This document shows, one piece after another, positions 1 to 60,000 of a stretch of 60,000 nt of DNA. A program made the position numbers and the translations under genes. Source of the stretch: Cristatella mucedo (Eukaryota > Bryozoa > Phylactolaemata > Cristatellidae). The notes below the pieces were generated by a model. The model worked only from the letters and a program-made list of their open reading frames with translations, was not told where the DNA came from and did not search any database. Every line of letters starts with the position of its first letter. Positions within the stretch are counted from its first letter, which is position 1. The stretch lies in assembly GCA_009760855.2 (NCBI GenBank), contig WPIO01000023.1, positions 4,491,501-4,551,500 of the forward strand. Direction: 5' to 3'.

Positions 1-771
1 AAGGTCGACTGCAGTCCATACGACTAGCCACTAGCCCATATCCAGCTTATGTGGCAACGATTAGCTGCGACCTTGGCAGCTCGACCTTATCACGCCCCCA
101 CTTTCAGTCAGGTTGACCTGTATTGGCAGTTGCTAGGTGTCAAGCTCATATTTGCCATCAGATAGCCCGCAGCTATGTGTATAGTGCTAATTTCGGAGCG
201 AGTAACAGCTGCACTGCACCTGTGAAAAAAGAAAGGTTCACAGCTCTTGTGGACAACTAAATACGGAGCGCTAAGTGACACACGAGTGTATGGTCGTGAG
301 GCGTTTGCCCATCCCCAAGCATCGCAACACTCGACCTAAGCAAAGTGCTTGCCACTATTTGCATTGATATTATCCGATTTATTCAATTTATTATCCAAAT
401 GCACTTACAAATGGGATTTATTCAATTTATTATCCAATTGAGTATTGCAATCTATCTATGCACTCGAAAGACTCGAGACACAGCTTGCTAGTTAGTGACT
501 TGCAGTGAAACTGTGATGCAACAAAGCGAAAAATGGTCATTTAGTCATAGCCCCTTCCCGTAAGTCGAAAGGCATGCCTCCTACTTAAAAAAATGTGTGG
601 CTGTGAAAATATTCTGGTTTTTGCTGTGGCCTCTGTGACAGCTGTGCATCGATGCTGCAGTAGAGTATCAGGCATGACAGCTGACTGACCCCATGACCCC
701 AACAGTGAACATGCTGCTCTCTATCTTGGCGGTCGACTGTTGCTAATGCTAGTGCCCTTTTGAACTATTAG
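1..771. other. upstream intron/flank, nothing recognised
   Basis: I see no exon with SLC12 similarity, no repeat family shared with the rest of the window and no RNA gene here. It probably belongs to an intron of the SLC12 gene, since that gene enters the window mid-protein. Confidence 0.5.
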
Positions 772-860
772 GCATACGACAAGAGATGCCTTTTATCACC
801 ATGTCCACCCTGATAGTTGTAATGTTTGCAATTACAATCCTGGTCCGGAGGGTCAGACTG
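772..860 (+). CDS. possible SLC12 exon encoding TM4 (doubtful)
   Basis: After a plausible acceptor (pyrimidines then ATTAG) the frame reads IRQEMPFITMST and then the hydrophobic run LIVVMFAITILV. It can end in phase 0 before GTCAGA (851) or GTAGCT (860), which fits the phase of the next sure exon. In SLC12A1-3 proteins the segment before TM5 begins with IR and ends with a GMEWE-like motif; the motif is absent here. Position, phase and hydrophobicity agree; the missing motif and weak donors argue against. It may be chance, a diverged exon or a decoy. Confidence 0.33.
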
Positions 861-1931
861 GTAGCTGGGCGGGAGCGAGTGAGGGAGGCCATTACGCCCC
901 CTCTATTCCTTCCCCCTCCAGAAGCCAGCCTGGAATCAGCAGATCCGCCTGACACGTCCCGGCAGGCAGCTCTTCCCTGTGCGAAGCTCCGAAGTCTGAC
1001 CACCTTACGTGAGGGTGTAGGGAGGGGGCTTTTACATAGGAGCAAGCAGGCCGAGAGAGCGAGAGCGAGAGAGAGCGAGGCTGCGAAGCTTGCAGCTGGG
1101 CGGGCGGCAGCGTGACCCTCCTCCAGTGTCCTGTTTGTAGTGGCGGCTCCTTTACTTTCAGAGGAGAGCCACCGGGGCCCTCGGCACACATTTTTGTAAA
1201 CGGTTGGCGAGGTCAGTGATGGCACGTCAGTGCTCCACTTCAGAGCCAGTCTCGAGGAGGGTCTACTGGCCATAGATGAGGGGGCAGGCTAAAGGGCAGC
1301 CCTTTTCCGGTAATGTAAAGCTTTCGTGACCTTGCAGGCTGAGTAATGGGCTATATTTATATTTGCTTCCTAGTATTAGCTCCGGGAACTAATAGACCAG
1401 TGTGACCTCAGGGTATTGAGCATTGCAAGTGGCTGACGAAACTTAGCAATCGGTCATGTCGAAATACTCTAGCCGGTCATGGCCGTGCAGCTAAGCAATA
1501 CATTTTCATCAAGTATTTGTGTAAGTGCTTGCAGACCCGGCTCACAGGGTAGGCTACTAGATTTCGTAAGCTCTGTTCTCAGGATTCTGTGAGCACTTCT
1601 AACTAAAATAGCAATATCCTTCCCTGTTTAGCATAGCTGTGGTAAGGAAGCTTTACCCAATGAGACCACGTGACTGTCACTCAACCACTCACCTGTTTTT
1701 AATAGACTGGTTGTAGCTGGTTAGCTGTATCTGCTCTCTGACTGTCTAGCTGCTTAGGTCCGGAGCTAGTTCATCTATTAGGGTAAGCAATTATTTGGTG
1801 GTTGAATGACACCCGTTGGGGCTAAGATTGATTACTCCCTGCCTTATCCAATCACGGTCAAAGCATAGCCCTTCTTGGAAAAGTCTCGGCTGTTACCCTG
1901 TTTTGCAACACTTCTGAACAAGACTGCTAAC
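861..1931. other. intron sequence, nothing recognised
   Basis: Short overlapping open frames on both strands (for example near 890-1190) have no recognisable similarity and no splice-site support. A small GA-rich patch lies near 1050-1080. Confidence 0.5.
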
Positions 1932-2355
<424 letters not shown>

Positions 2356-2551
2356 TGCTCTCTATGGGCCTAAACTCTGTTCTCCTTATGGCACACACCC
2401 TTATGCTTGCTTGTGGTCTGCTAAGAAGCTCTGGTGATAGTGCTGCATAGCTCCCTATGATGGCACGGCTATTTAAGGGTGCAGGTCCTGTGTATGTAGC
2501 CCTGCTTGACCGGCTACTCCTCTTGACGGCGGCTTTGATTTGGCTTTGCAG

Positions 2552-45898
<43,347 letters not shown>

Positions 45899-46039
45899 CC
45901 CTGTTTGGCTGCAAGCACCTCTATTCGATCTTCCTCCAGACCAGAGCCGCCCCCGGCAGCGGACTTCTCCGTGTTGGTTTCTGTCGGTATCAGCCCTTTT
46001 TTGTCATCGGTTTGCCTTGCTTCGGGGGTCCAGCCACCA

Positions 46040-46045
46040 AATAAA
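46040..46045 (+). promoter_or_regulatory. poly(A) signal AATAAA for SLC12
   Basis: AATAAA 142 nt after the SLC12 stop, followed by T/G-containing sequence. Position supports use as the cleavage signal. Confidence 0.65.
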
Positions 46046-46669
46046 TCTTGCCAGTGCGCATCTACTCAGCACCTCAATTTGGGTTTACCTTCCTGGTGTG
46101 CTCATCTCGAAACTGGCCGTCATTGAGCGGCCCTGGGAAGGCGATGGGAACCCATCGGCTCGAGAGGGCTTTGCTGATGGGCATGCTGCATCCTTGCCAC
46201 TTTAACTTTGTTGGAATCATTTGTGCGCATACACCGTTTCAATGTTGCATTTTTTTAACGGCAAGCAATTTTAATTTGATGCTTTTTATATGCAAGCACT
46301 GACACCTCCGTGCTATATGGCAGTGGCAGCCATTATGTATGTCACATATGCAGCTGAAGCTTTTCAGGCCTTCACAACATATCCTGTCTGATTCAGCCAG
46401 TAAAGTTCATCTGACTGTAAGAACAATGAGCCATATCCAACCTTCTCGTTGTCTTCGTGAGCCGCTGAACATGCTAGGAGTTAGAAAGGCATTGAAGGAG
46501 CAAGCTATGGCTCTCATCGGCTATGAATGTGATGAGTACTGCCGTTCATAGGGCTGAAACTCCTCTTGTAGCCTGGATCTGCAGCTGATGACTGGATGAC
46601 TAGCAGTAGCCTCCGGCTTCTTAGGTTTGCTCGATGCTTTGTCTTTTTTCTTTATAGCCATTGGATCGT
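46046..46669. other. intergenic, nothing recognised
   Basis: Between the SLC12 3' end and the first intergenic repeat; no gene seen. Confidence 0.5.
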
Positions 46670-46750
46670 GCTTTCTTTGCAAACATTTTTAAGTGCCTAG
46701 AAAGAGATTGAGTTCTGAGGGCGCTCTATCAAATGTATTATTTTTTTTTT
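46670..46750 (+). mobile_element. L2 family B tail only
   Basis: TTTGCAAACATTTTTAAGTG, AAAGAGATTGAGTTCTGAGG and GCGCTCTATCAAATGTATTA, then T-rich: the last ~80 bp of family B. Confidence 0.75.
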
Positions 46751-46754
46751 ATTT

Positions 46755-47030
<276 letters not shown>

Positions 47031-47964
47031 CAAATGAACTTTTGTCACAATCGCTGAAGTGTAACAATCCTCCATAGTAAACAGCTAATTGCAGCAGCTC
47101 TGGGCTGCTGAGAATGTAAAGTGAAAACTTGCAGCATCAGACGGCGATGCAAAGAAGTGGCTAGTGGCTCAGTTGTCTCTACTCTTACGACTAGACAACG
47201 TCAAGCCCATTAATACATATTAAAAAGAATTTGACAAGCTTTCTTTCTTCGTTGTGCAAGAAAGATTGAAGTATGCAGTAATGAACTGCTTGGTGAATCG
47301 CTTGTTGAGGCATTATTGCTTGGGAAGGGCCCCCGTCATGCTCGGGAGTTGAATGGTACGACGTGCAGTCCAATATGGTGAGGCTACTGATTTCCTTTCA
47401 GAAGCCGATTTGGGCGGCGGTGCTTGCTGGCTTCTTAGCAAAAACCAGCCCTGGCTAGACTGCCAGCTGTTCACTCACCGCCAGGCTACTTAAGCACTTG
47501 AGCTAGAGAACGCCTTCGACAAGAATGCAAAATTCTGTAGTCGCTGAACAGCTGGAATGCTGTTGATAATTCCTTGTATTTTGTTGGGTCATGTAAAGTT
47601 AAAAGTAAAGAAGCATGTTTTCTTACTGTCCAGACGACGATGAGCGTAGAGCACAGAGCTTGACTGAAGAAGCAACCAGGCAAGATAAACAAACGAGAAC
47701 AAACGGTTCATCTCGAGCTTGTTTTACTGCTTACAGACTACCAAGTGCTAGCAAGAGAAAAGCATACAAAAGCTCAGGACCATCGGGTGTCCATCGTGGA
47801 CCTGCTTATGGCAGTTGATCTATCGTAAATCTCTGACTCCAGTTGGGCAGCAAGCGTTAATTCACAGTACAAGGATTTCCAGAAACATCAGGAAATCCTA
47901 TGGTGAATCCAGAAATTCTCTGGAGATTGTCTGGACAGTATTTCTGGATTAGGCATTAAGCATG
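47031..47964. other. intergenic, nothing recognised
   Basis: No gene or shared repeat seen. Confidence 0.5.
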
Positions 47965-48146
47965 GTAAGCCGCGATGGCACACTAGGTAAAGCGGTTGCT
48001 TTCACGACCGAGGTCGTGGGTTCGATTCCTGCAGTGGGCGATTCTTTATTGCCACTGCATGCGGTGGTAACCGCGATAGCCGTACAGGTTCTTCTGTCGC
48101 TTTTCAAAAAGAGGCTGTTTAATCAGCTAGGATTTATTTATTTATT
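47965..48146 (+). mobile_element. SINE family C, full copy with 10-bp target-site duplication
   Basis: 182 bp flanked by perfect ATTAAGCATG repeats (47955-47964 and 48147-48156). It has a tRNA-like head (GTAAGCCGCGATGGCACACT), an exact RNA polymerase III B-box match GGTTCGATTCC at 48019-48029, a CACTGCATGCGGTGG stem and the end AATCAGCTAGGATTTATTTA. Best reference copy for the family here. Confidence 0.94.
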
Positions 48147-48247
48147 ATTAAGCATGCACTTTTTCCATTGAGCCAACCCTGCAACTCTCACACAACTGTA
48201 CATATGTATGTATACATATGTATAGTTACATATATTTATATAATTCT

Positions 48248-48300
48248 TTTCTATACAAAATTAGCTGATTTAACAGCCTCATTTGTATAGCGGCAACGTA
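48248..48300 (-). mobile_element. SINE family C 3'-end fragment
   Basis: TATACAAAATTAGCTGATTT and AACAGCCTCATTTGTATAGC are the antisense of the family C end. Confidence 0.65.
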
Positions 48301-48304
48301 TAGC

Positions 48305-48416
48305 ATCATAGAAGAACTTAGTCTCTATCCGGGCGCTTTACGTGCGCCGCCGCAGGGCGGAGCCCACGACCGAGGCATTTTTAAGACGAGCACGTTACCC
48401 CTGGGCCAAACCTGGG
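48305..48416 (-). mobile_element. SINE family D
   Basis: Minus-strand reading: GGTTTGGCCCAGGGGTAACG head, CGGTCGTGGGCTCCGCCCTG, then GTAAAGCGCCCGGATAGAGA and CTAAGTTCTTC. Confidence 0.75.
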
Positions 48417-48837
48417 CAGTCCTGGAAAAATTTACAGATTTTGTGAGGAGTTCGAGTCGTAAAGGTCTGTAAAAGTAGTGACCGGAACTCAGTTTCCTCA
48501 AACTAAGCTTCTTAAAGAAATAATGTGTGTAGCCACGAGGCAGTGCTTCAGTTTACAGCTAAGCACCATCTTTGGACTCAGTGTCTTCAAAAAAGTTCGG
48601 GAATTACGGACCCTCCATACGCAGTTTACTAGTCGATAGGAATCATTGGCTTGGCTCTCGGCTACAGCTTACTTATGAATAGAATGTATTTCAAGGTTGT
48701 GATACAATTCTAAGCTGAATCACTCTACCGGTTAATATGACCAAACGCGTATCCAAAACGCGAAGTGTTCGGTAGAGGTTCCACGAGAATTGAGAAATTC
48801 TCTCAAATATATTCATTGTCAACCTCCATCGCCACCC
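48417..48837. other. intergenic, nothing recognised
   Basis: No gene or shared repeat seen. Confidence 0.5.
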
Positions 48838-48843
48838 CCTCTC

Positions 48844-48922
<79 letters not shown>
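48838..48922. repeat. (CT)n(AT)n compound microsatellite
   Basis: About 50 bp CT followed by about 34 bp AT. Confidence 0.95.
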
Positions 48923-48925
<3 letters not shown>

Positions 48926-49619
48926 TGTATGCATATGTATATACACAGAGGTAGATTAATATCCGTTTGCATTTTCTCTCCTGCCTACCCAATCTCTCTA
49001 TCCCTTCTCAGCTGTTATATGGCTTAGCATCTACATTCGTAGCTCATCGCTGCACATTGAACCATTTAAGATATTCCTCTACGTTTCCCTATGTGCAATC
49101 AGGAAAGCAGGTAGTTTATTTTGCTTAAATTAAACATATTTTTTCGCTTAAGGACAATTGGTGGAATATGAATATGCTATGAAGGACCCAGGCTTAGGGG
49201 TTCGCATCCGTGCGAAAAGATTTCCTGCGGTGCCAATACCTGCGGATATGCCACCGATTGCAGAGCACGACGGCAACCAAGAACTCACATACTTTGTGGC
49301 ATCTGATTGTATATTCCAAAGAGGAAGCGCCACATCCCGCACGGCTTGGCGACTTTCAGATCCCTAACAAGTATAAAAATAGCTAAGCTTTTAGCTAGCC
49401 TAGAGTATGATATATGCACTCCGTAATCACCATAAACGGTGTCAGATTAAAAAAAAACATTAGCCTGCGTTTCATTGATAGACGTAGAAAGACTACATTT
49501 AAAAAGCATCAATAAAGACAAGCAAGACCTCAGTGCGTAAGCCTCACAGATACGCCAATATCTATGAGGTTGTGGAATAAATAGGCAACTGCTCTGACTA
49601 AGGTTTTCAGTGCGCCCTT
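48923..49619. other. intergenic, one orphan open frame
   Basis: A 69-codon + frame at 49158-49367 (VEYEYAMKDPGLGVRIRAKR at the start) has no recognisable family and no clear splice partner. I do not call it a gene. Confidence 0.45.
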
Positions 49620-49907
49620 CGGGTCTGAGACATGGACCGCGAGCAGCTTGGTGCTACGCTAGCTGCGCATCGAAACAGCAATCGATGCGTGAAGCTACAG
49701 CTCGCTGGGGTTGGACGTGATCTGAAATACGCTCTAGTTCTGCGACGGTTTTAGCACGAGATTCTGCACATTTTATATCGCCCCCTCCTCGTGTATCGTC
49801 GCACACTCAGCTAGAATATCCACGCCGGAGGGGGTGGGATGGAACGCGCTACAGCGATTCCATTTATTCTACCTATTATCGAAACGTTTGGTGGACTCGG
49901 CTGTAAA
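49620..49907 (+). promoter_or_regulatory. probable IK promoter / 5' UTR region
   Basis: CpG-containing stretch just upstream of the IK start codon, with TTTTATATCGCC at about 49770 and no repeat. Called only from position and composition; no transcription start can be read. Confidence 0.3.
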
Positions 49908-57737
<7,830 letters not shown>

Positions 57738-58407
57738 GTAAGTGTTGGCTCACTTTGTGGCTCCAATCGCCAGCTTGAGCTTACGGCTTTGATTGACTCG
57801 GTTGCACGCTGCATTGCTGCTGGGAATGCCGTTGACTCAAGAAAGTTGTCACTTCAACTTAGCATAGTCAAGTGAGCATGGCACGATCATGCTGTTAAAA
57901 CTTAGCAGTTCGTTGTATCCTAGTTTTTTCTTATGCCTCTCTGAGAACTACATATCTAAACTGGGTGCCAGTGAATGCTCTGGTGGCGTAGATAGGTGCT
58001 TGTTGCTTGGCGACTTGGCTCTGACAGGGCAAGTGACGACGAGGCTTGCTACCATGTGCGGTGGTCTCCTAAACCCCAGCGCCATCCTTGTGGCGTGATG
58101 CCAGCCTGCATTCAAACTTGCCAGACCGTAAAGCTTATTTTGCCTTTGTCGATGGAATCAATCATTAGCGCCCTCGGAGGGGGGGGGGGGAGTCTTCATT
58201 TGTTCTCTACAAATTAAGCTATTGGCTGGAAGAACAAGCGCAGTAACCTCTATAGTTGCTCTTGGCTCTTGACATCAGGCAGACGCAATCTATAGAAGCA
58301 GGTGTTGCATTCTGTAAGATCTGGTGTGATATTGGTCAAGCTAATAATGTGAAGGTGTTGGTCGTACAGTTCTTCTGCTCTCGTGGCTTTGGGTTGTACA
58401 ATGGGTC
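57738..58407. other. IK intron 7 start, nothing recognised
   Basis: Includes a short poly-G run at about 58178-58189. No exon with IK similarity found. Confidence 0.55.
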
Positions 58408-58480
58408 AGCAAATGTAAAGCGCCTAGAAAGAGATTGAGTTCTTTGAGGGTGCTTTATCAAGTGCATTATTATTAATATT
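58408..58480 (+). mobile_element. L2 family B tail only
   Basis: AGCAAATGTAAAGCGCCTAG, AAAGAGATTGAGTTCTTTGA and GGGTGCTTTATCAAGTGCAT then ATT-rich; only the last ~70 bp of the family. Confidence 0.85.
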
Positions 58481-59084
58481 CAGCACAAAGGGGAACTAAC
58501 CGTGCTGGGGGTCGTAAGCGGCTCGGTATTTCAGCCGTGTCATCTGGTCCTGGTTTACGAAAGATGGAAGTCCTCTCGGCTGCCTAATTGATGGCATCTG
58601 TGGACTATAAGAGCCGCGAGTTTGGCACCTATCCTTAGAGGGACCACTTTTCAGGAAGAACCCCCACTGCCTTCCTTGGATCTGTCTTCTTACGAGACAC
58701 GTTCTGCTTTTGCCAATCTCTCTCTATCTCTCTGGCTACGAGGTTGCCTCATACGAAAAAGCCAACCTACCCGACCACCATGCTTCTCTAGTGAGCTCTC
58801 GCACCATCCTCTGAGTCGTTTCGCAGTTACTCAATTGAAATGTGCGCGACATTGAACTGCACCAAATTATCATAAGTCATTCAGTTCGTCTTCACAGAAA
58901 GTCCGGAGCCTGTAGCCTCTGTCAGCACCTGCAGTGACTTGACATTACCCAAGTCTTAAATAAAGATGTGTCTGTTCTACTCAGCTTTTACTCTGGCGGC
59001 GAGGCAGGAACTCTTCTTTTTGTGCACCTGTGTGCTTTGCTTACTTTAGCCGTGAATGATTCAGTGCGTGTTACTGACTAGAGG
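58481..59084. other. IK intron 7, nothing recognised
   Basis: No exon or shared repeat seen. Confidence 0.5.
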
Positions 59085-59395
59085 TAATGTAATGTAATGT
59101 ATCTCCGTCTGTAACTTCACAAAGCCACAAAGACTATGTGGGTGTTTTGTATAGTTTTGTATAGCGCACTCACAGCCTAAGCGGTTTTCGGTAGCCAACT
59201 GACTTCATCTCACGCAACAAAGAGAAAGTGGGAAGCATAGCCGAGTCAGGAGAGCAGTTGAGGTATTGAGTAGCATGGAAGTAGCAGCTCAGGACCGCTG
59301 AAAAGGATAAGCCCTAGTCGGCAGCAGGAGATTATTTGTCGTTTCTTAAGAATTGTGGAAGCGAGTTCCACAGTCTAGGACGTCCTAACTGTTGG
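59085..59395 (-). mobile_element. L2 family A 3' end, minus strand
   Basis: Begins with the (ATGTA)n-like tail at 59085-59100 and runs back through GTATAGCGCACTCACAGCCT, GGGAAGCATAGCCGAGTCAG and GCGAGTTCCACAGTCTAGGA. Complements the copy at 3061-3880. Confidence 0.85.
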
Positions 59396-59439
59396 CCTTG
59401 AGTGTCTTATTGTGTGATTGTGTATGCTTTTGTCACCAC

Positions 59440-59590
59440 GATACTTGTATGCTTTTGCATGGTTGTCGAAGCATGCTACCGTGCATGTCATTAGCCCTTG
59501 GTTATTACTGCTCTTGCACACAGTTATAAAGCGTCAGTGATAAGAGATCTTGGGGTCCTATGCAAGCGGTCCATTATACTATTATTATAG
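59440..59590 (+). mobile_element. L2-like tail, family E-like
   Basis: TTGGTTATTACTGCTCTTGC, GTTATAAAGCGTCAGTGATA and GGTCCTATGCAAGC, ending ATTATACTATTATTATAG. Confidence 0.55.
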
Positions 59591-60000
59591 CTGTTGCTTA
59601 AGTAAAATAGCCTAGCGAAGTGAACGGAAGAAGGCTCATCTTGGTAAGAACCGAAAATCCCACCATTCGTAATTTATTGGCAATCCCACCGCTTGGAATT
59701 GATTAGCAGTCCAGGACAAAAGGGCTGGAGTGCCTACGAAACATCCAGACGCTCGAAAAAAGGCGGCCTAGCTATTAGATAGTTATGTAAGGTGGCTTCA
59801 CCTTGTGGCAACCCCGACCGAGCGTGTGACGAAGACCTGTGTAGCCTTTCACAGCTGTCAAGTAGTAGCTGTCTGGCTACTTCTGTTCTCCGTAGAATAA
59901 TGTCTATTTCCGAGCAGTTTTTAGAATAAATAAAGTTACCTTGCAAGTTTACCCAGTTTTTGTCAACTTAATAACCAAGAGCTGGCATTGAGCCGTGACT
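59591..60000. other. IK intron 7 end, nothing recognised
   Basis: No exon matching the remaining part of IK was found before the window ends. Confidence 0.5.

Noticed and set aside
47995-48035. Possible tRNA gene with A and B boxes
   Set aside because: It is the head of a SINE with target-site duplications and repeated copies, not a tRNA that can form all arms.
49158-49367. 69-codon frame between the two genes
   Set aside because: No recognisable family and no confident splice sites; kept only as an intergenic note.

Overview
This is animal nuclear DNA, not prokaryotic: coding sequence sits in short GT-AG exons separated by introns of 97 bp to 7.5 kb, packed with microsatellites, tRNA-headed SINEs, 5'-truncated L2-type LINEs and a TA-flanked DNA transposon. 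The species cannot be named from sequence alone. A repeat-rich, non-vertebrate metazoan (for example a marine invertebrate) fits best.

Two protein genes lie head to tail on the + strand. The first (2552-45898, entering from the left edge) is a cation-chloride cotransporter of the SLC12A1/2/3 group (Na-K-2Cl or Na-Cl type). Eighteen exons join with consistent phase into 829 codons plus stop, from TM5 through TM12 and the whole cytosolic C-terminal domain. TM1-TM4 and the N-terminus lie mostly or wholly upstream; a doubtful TM4 exon is at 772-860. A poly(A) signal follows at 46040. The second gene (49908 to beyond 57737) is IK/RED, a spliceosomal B-complex protein. Seven exons give its first 198 codons, starting with a 13-nt coding exon (MPER + G). 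The rest runs off the right edge.

Layout: 1-2551 intron with a CT tract; 2552-11296 exons 1-3 (TM5-TM7) with L2 and SINE copies in the introns; 11297-22313 exons 4-5 and large L2 insertions; 22314-22881 a tight cluster of exons 6-8 (TM9-TM12); 22882-27178 a 4.3 kb intron almost filled by a nested L2; 27179-31790 exons 9-14 (C-terminal domain, including a Gly/Ala/Ser-rich insert); 34110-36122 exons 15-16; 36123-43637 a 7.5 kb intron made of a DNA transposon carrying an L2 and a SINE, more L2 copies and an AT-rich tandem repeat; 43638-45898 exons 17-18; 46046-49907 intergenic; 49908-57737 IK exons; 57738-60000 IK intron.

The two genes have unrelated jobs (salt transport at the membrane, pre-mRNA splicing) and there is no sign of coregulation. 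The points most worth a second look are in the repeats: two inverted L2 copies sharing the same disabling lesions over an ~885-bp block, SINE and LINE insertions with readable target-site duplications, a near-perfect 35-bp hairpin in IK intron 2, and pyrimidine/purine tracts that repeatedly lie just upstream of 3' splice sites. No previously undescribed gene system could be supported.
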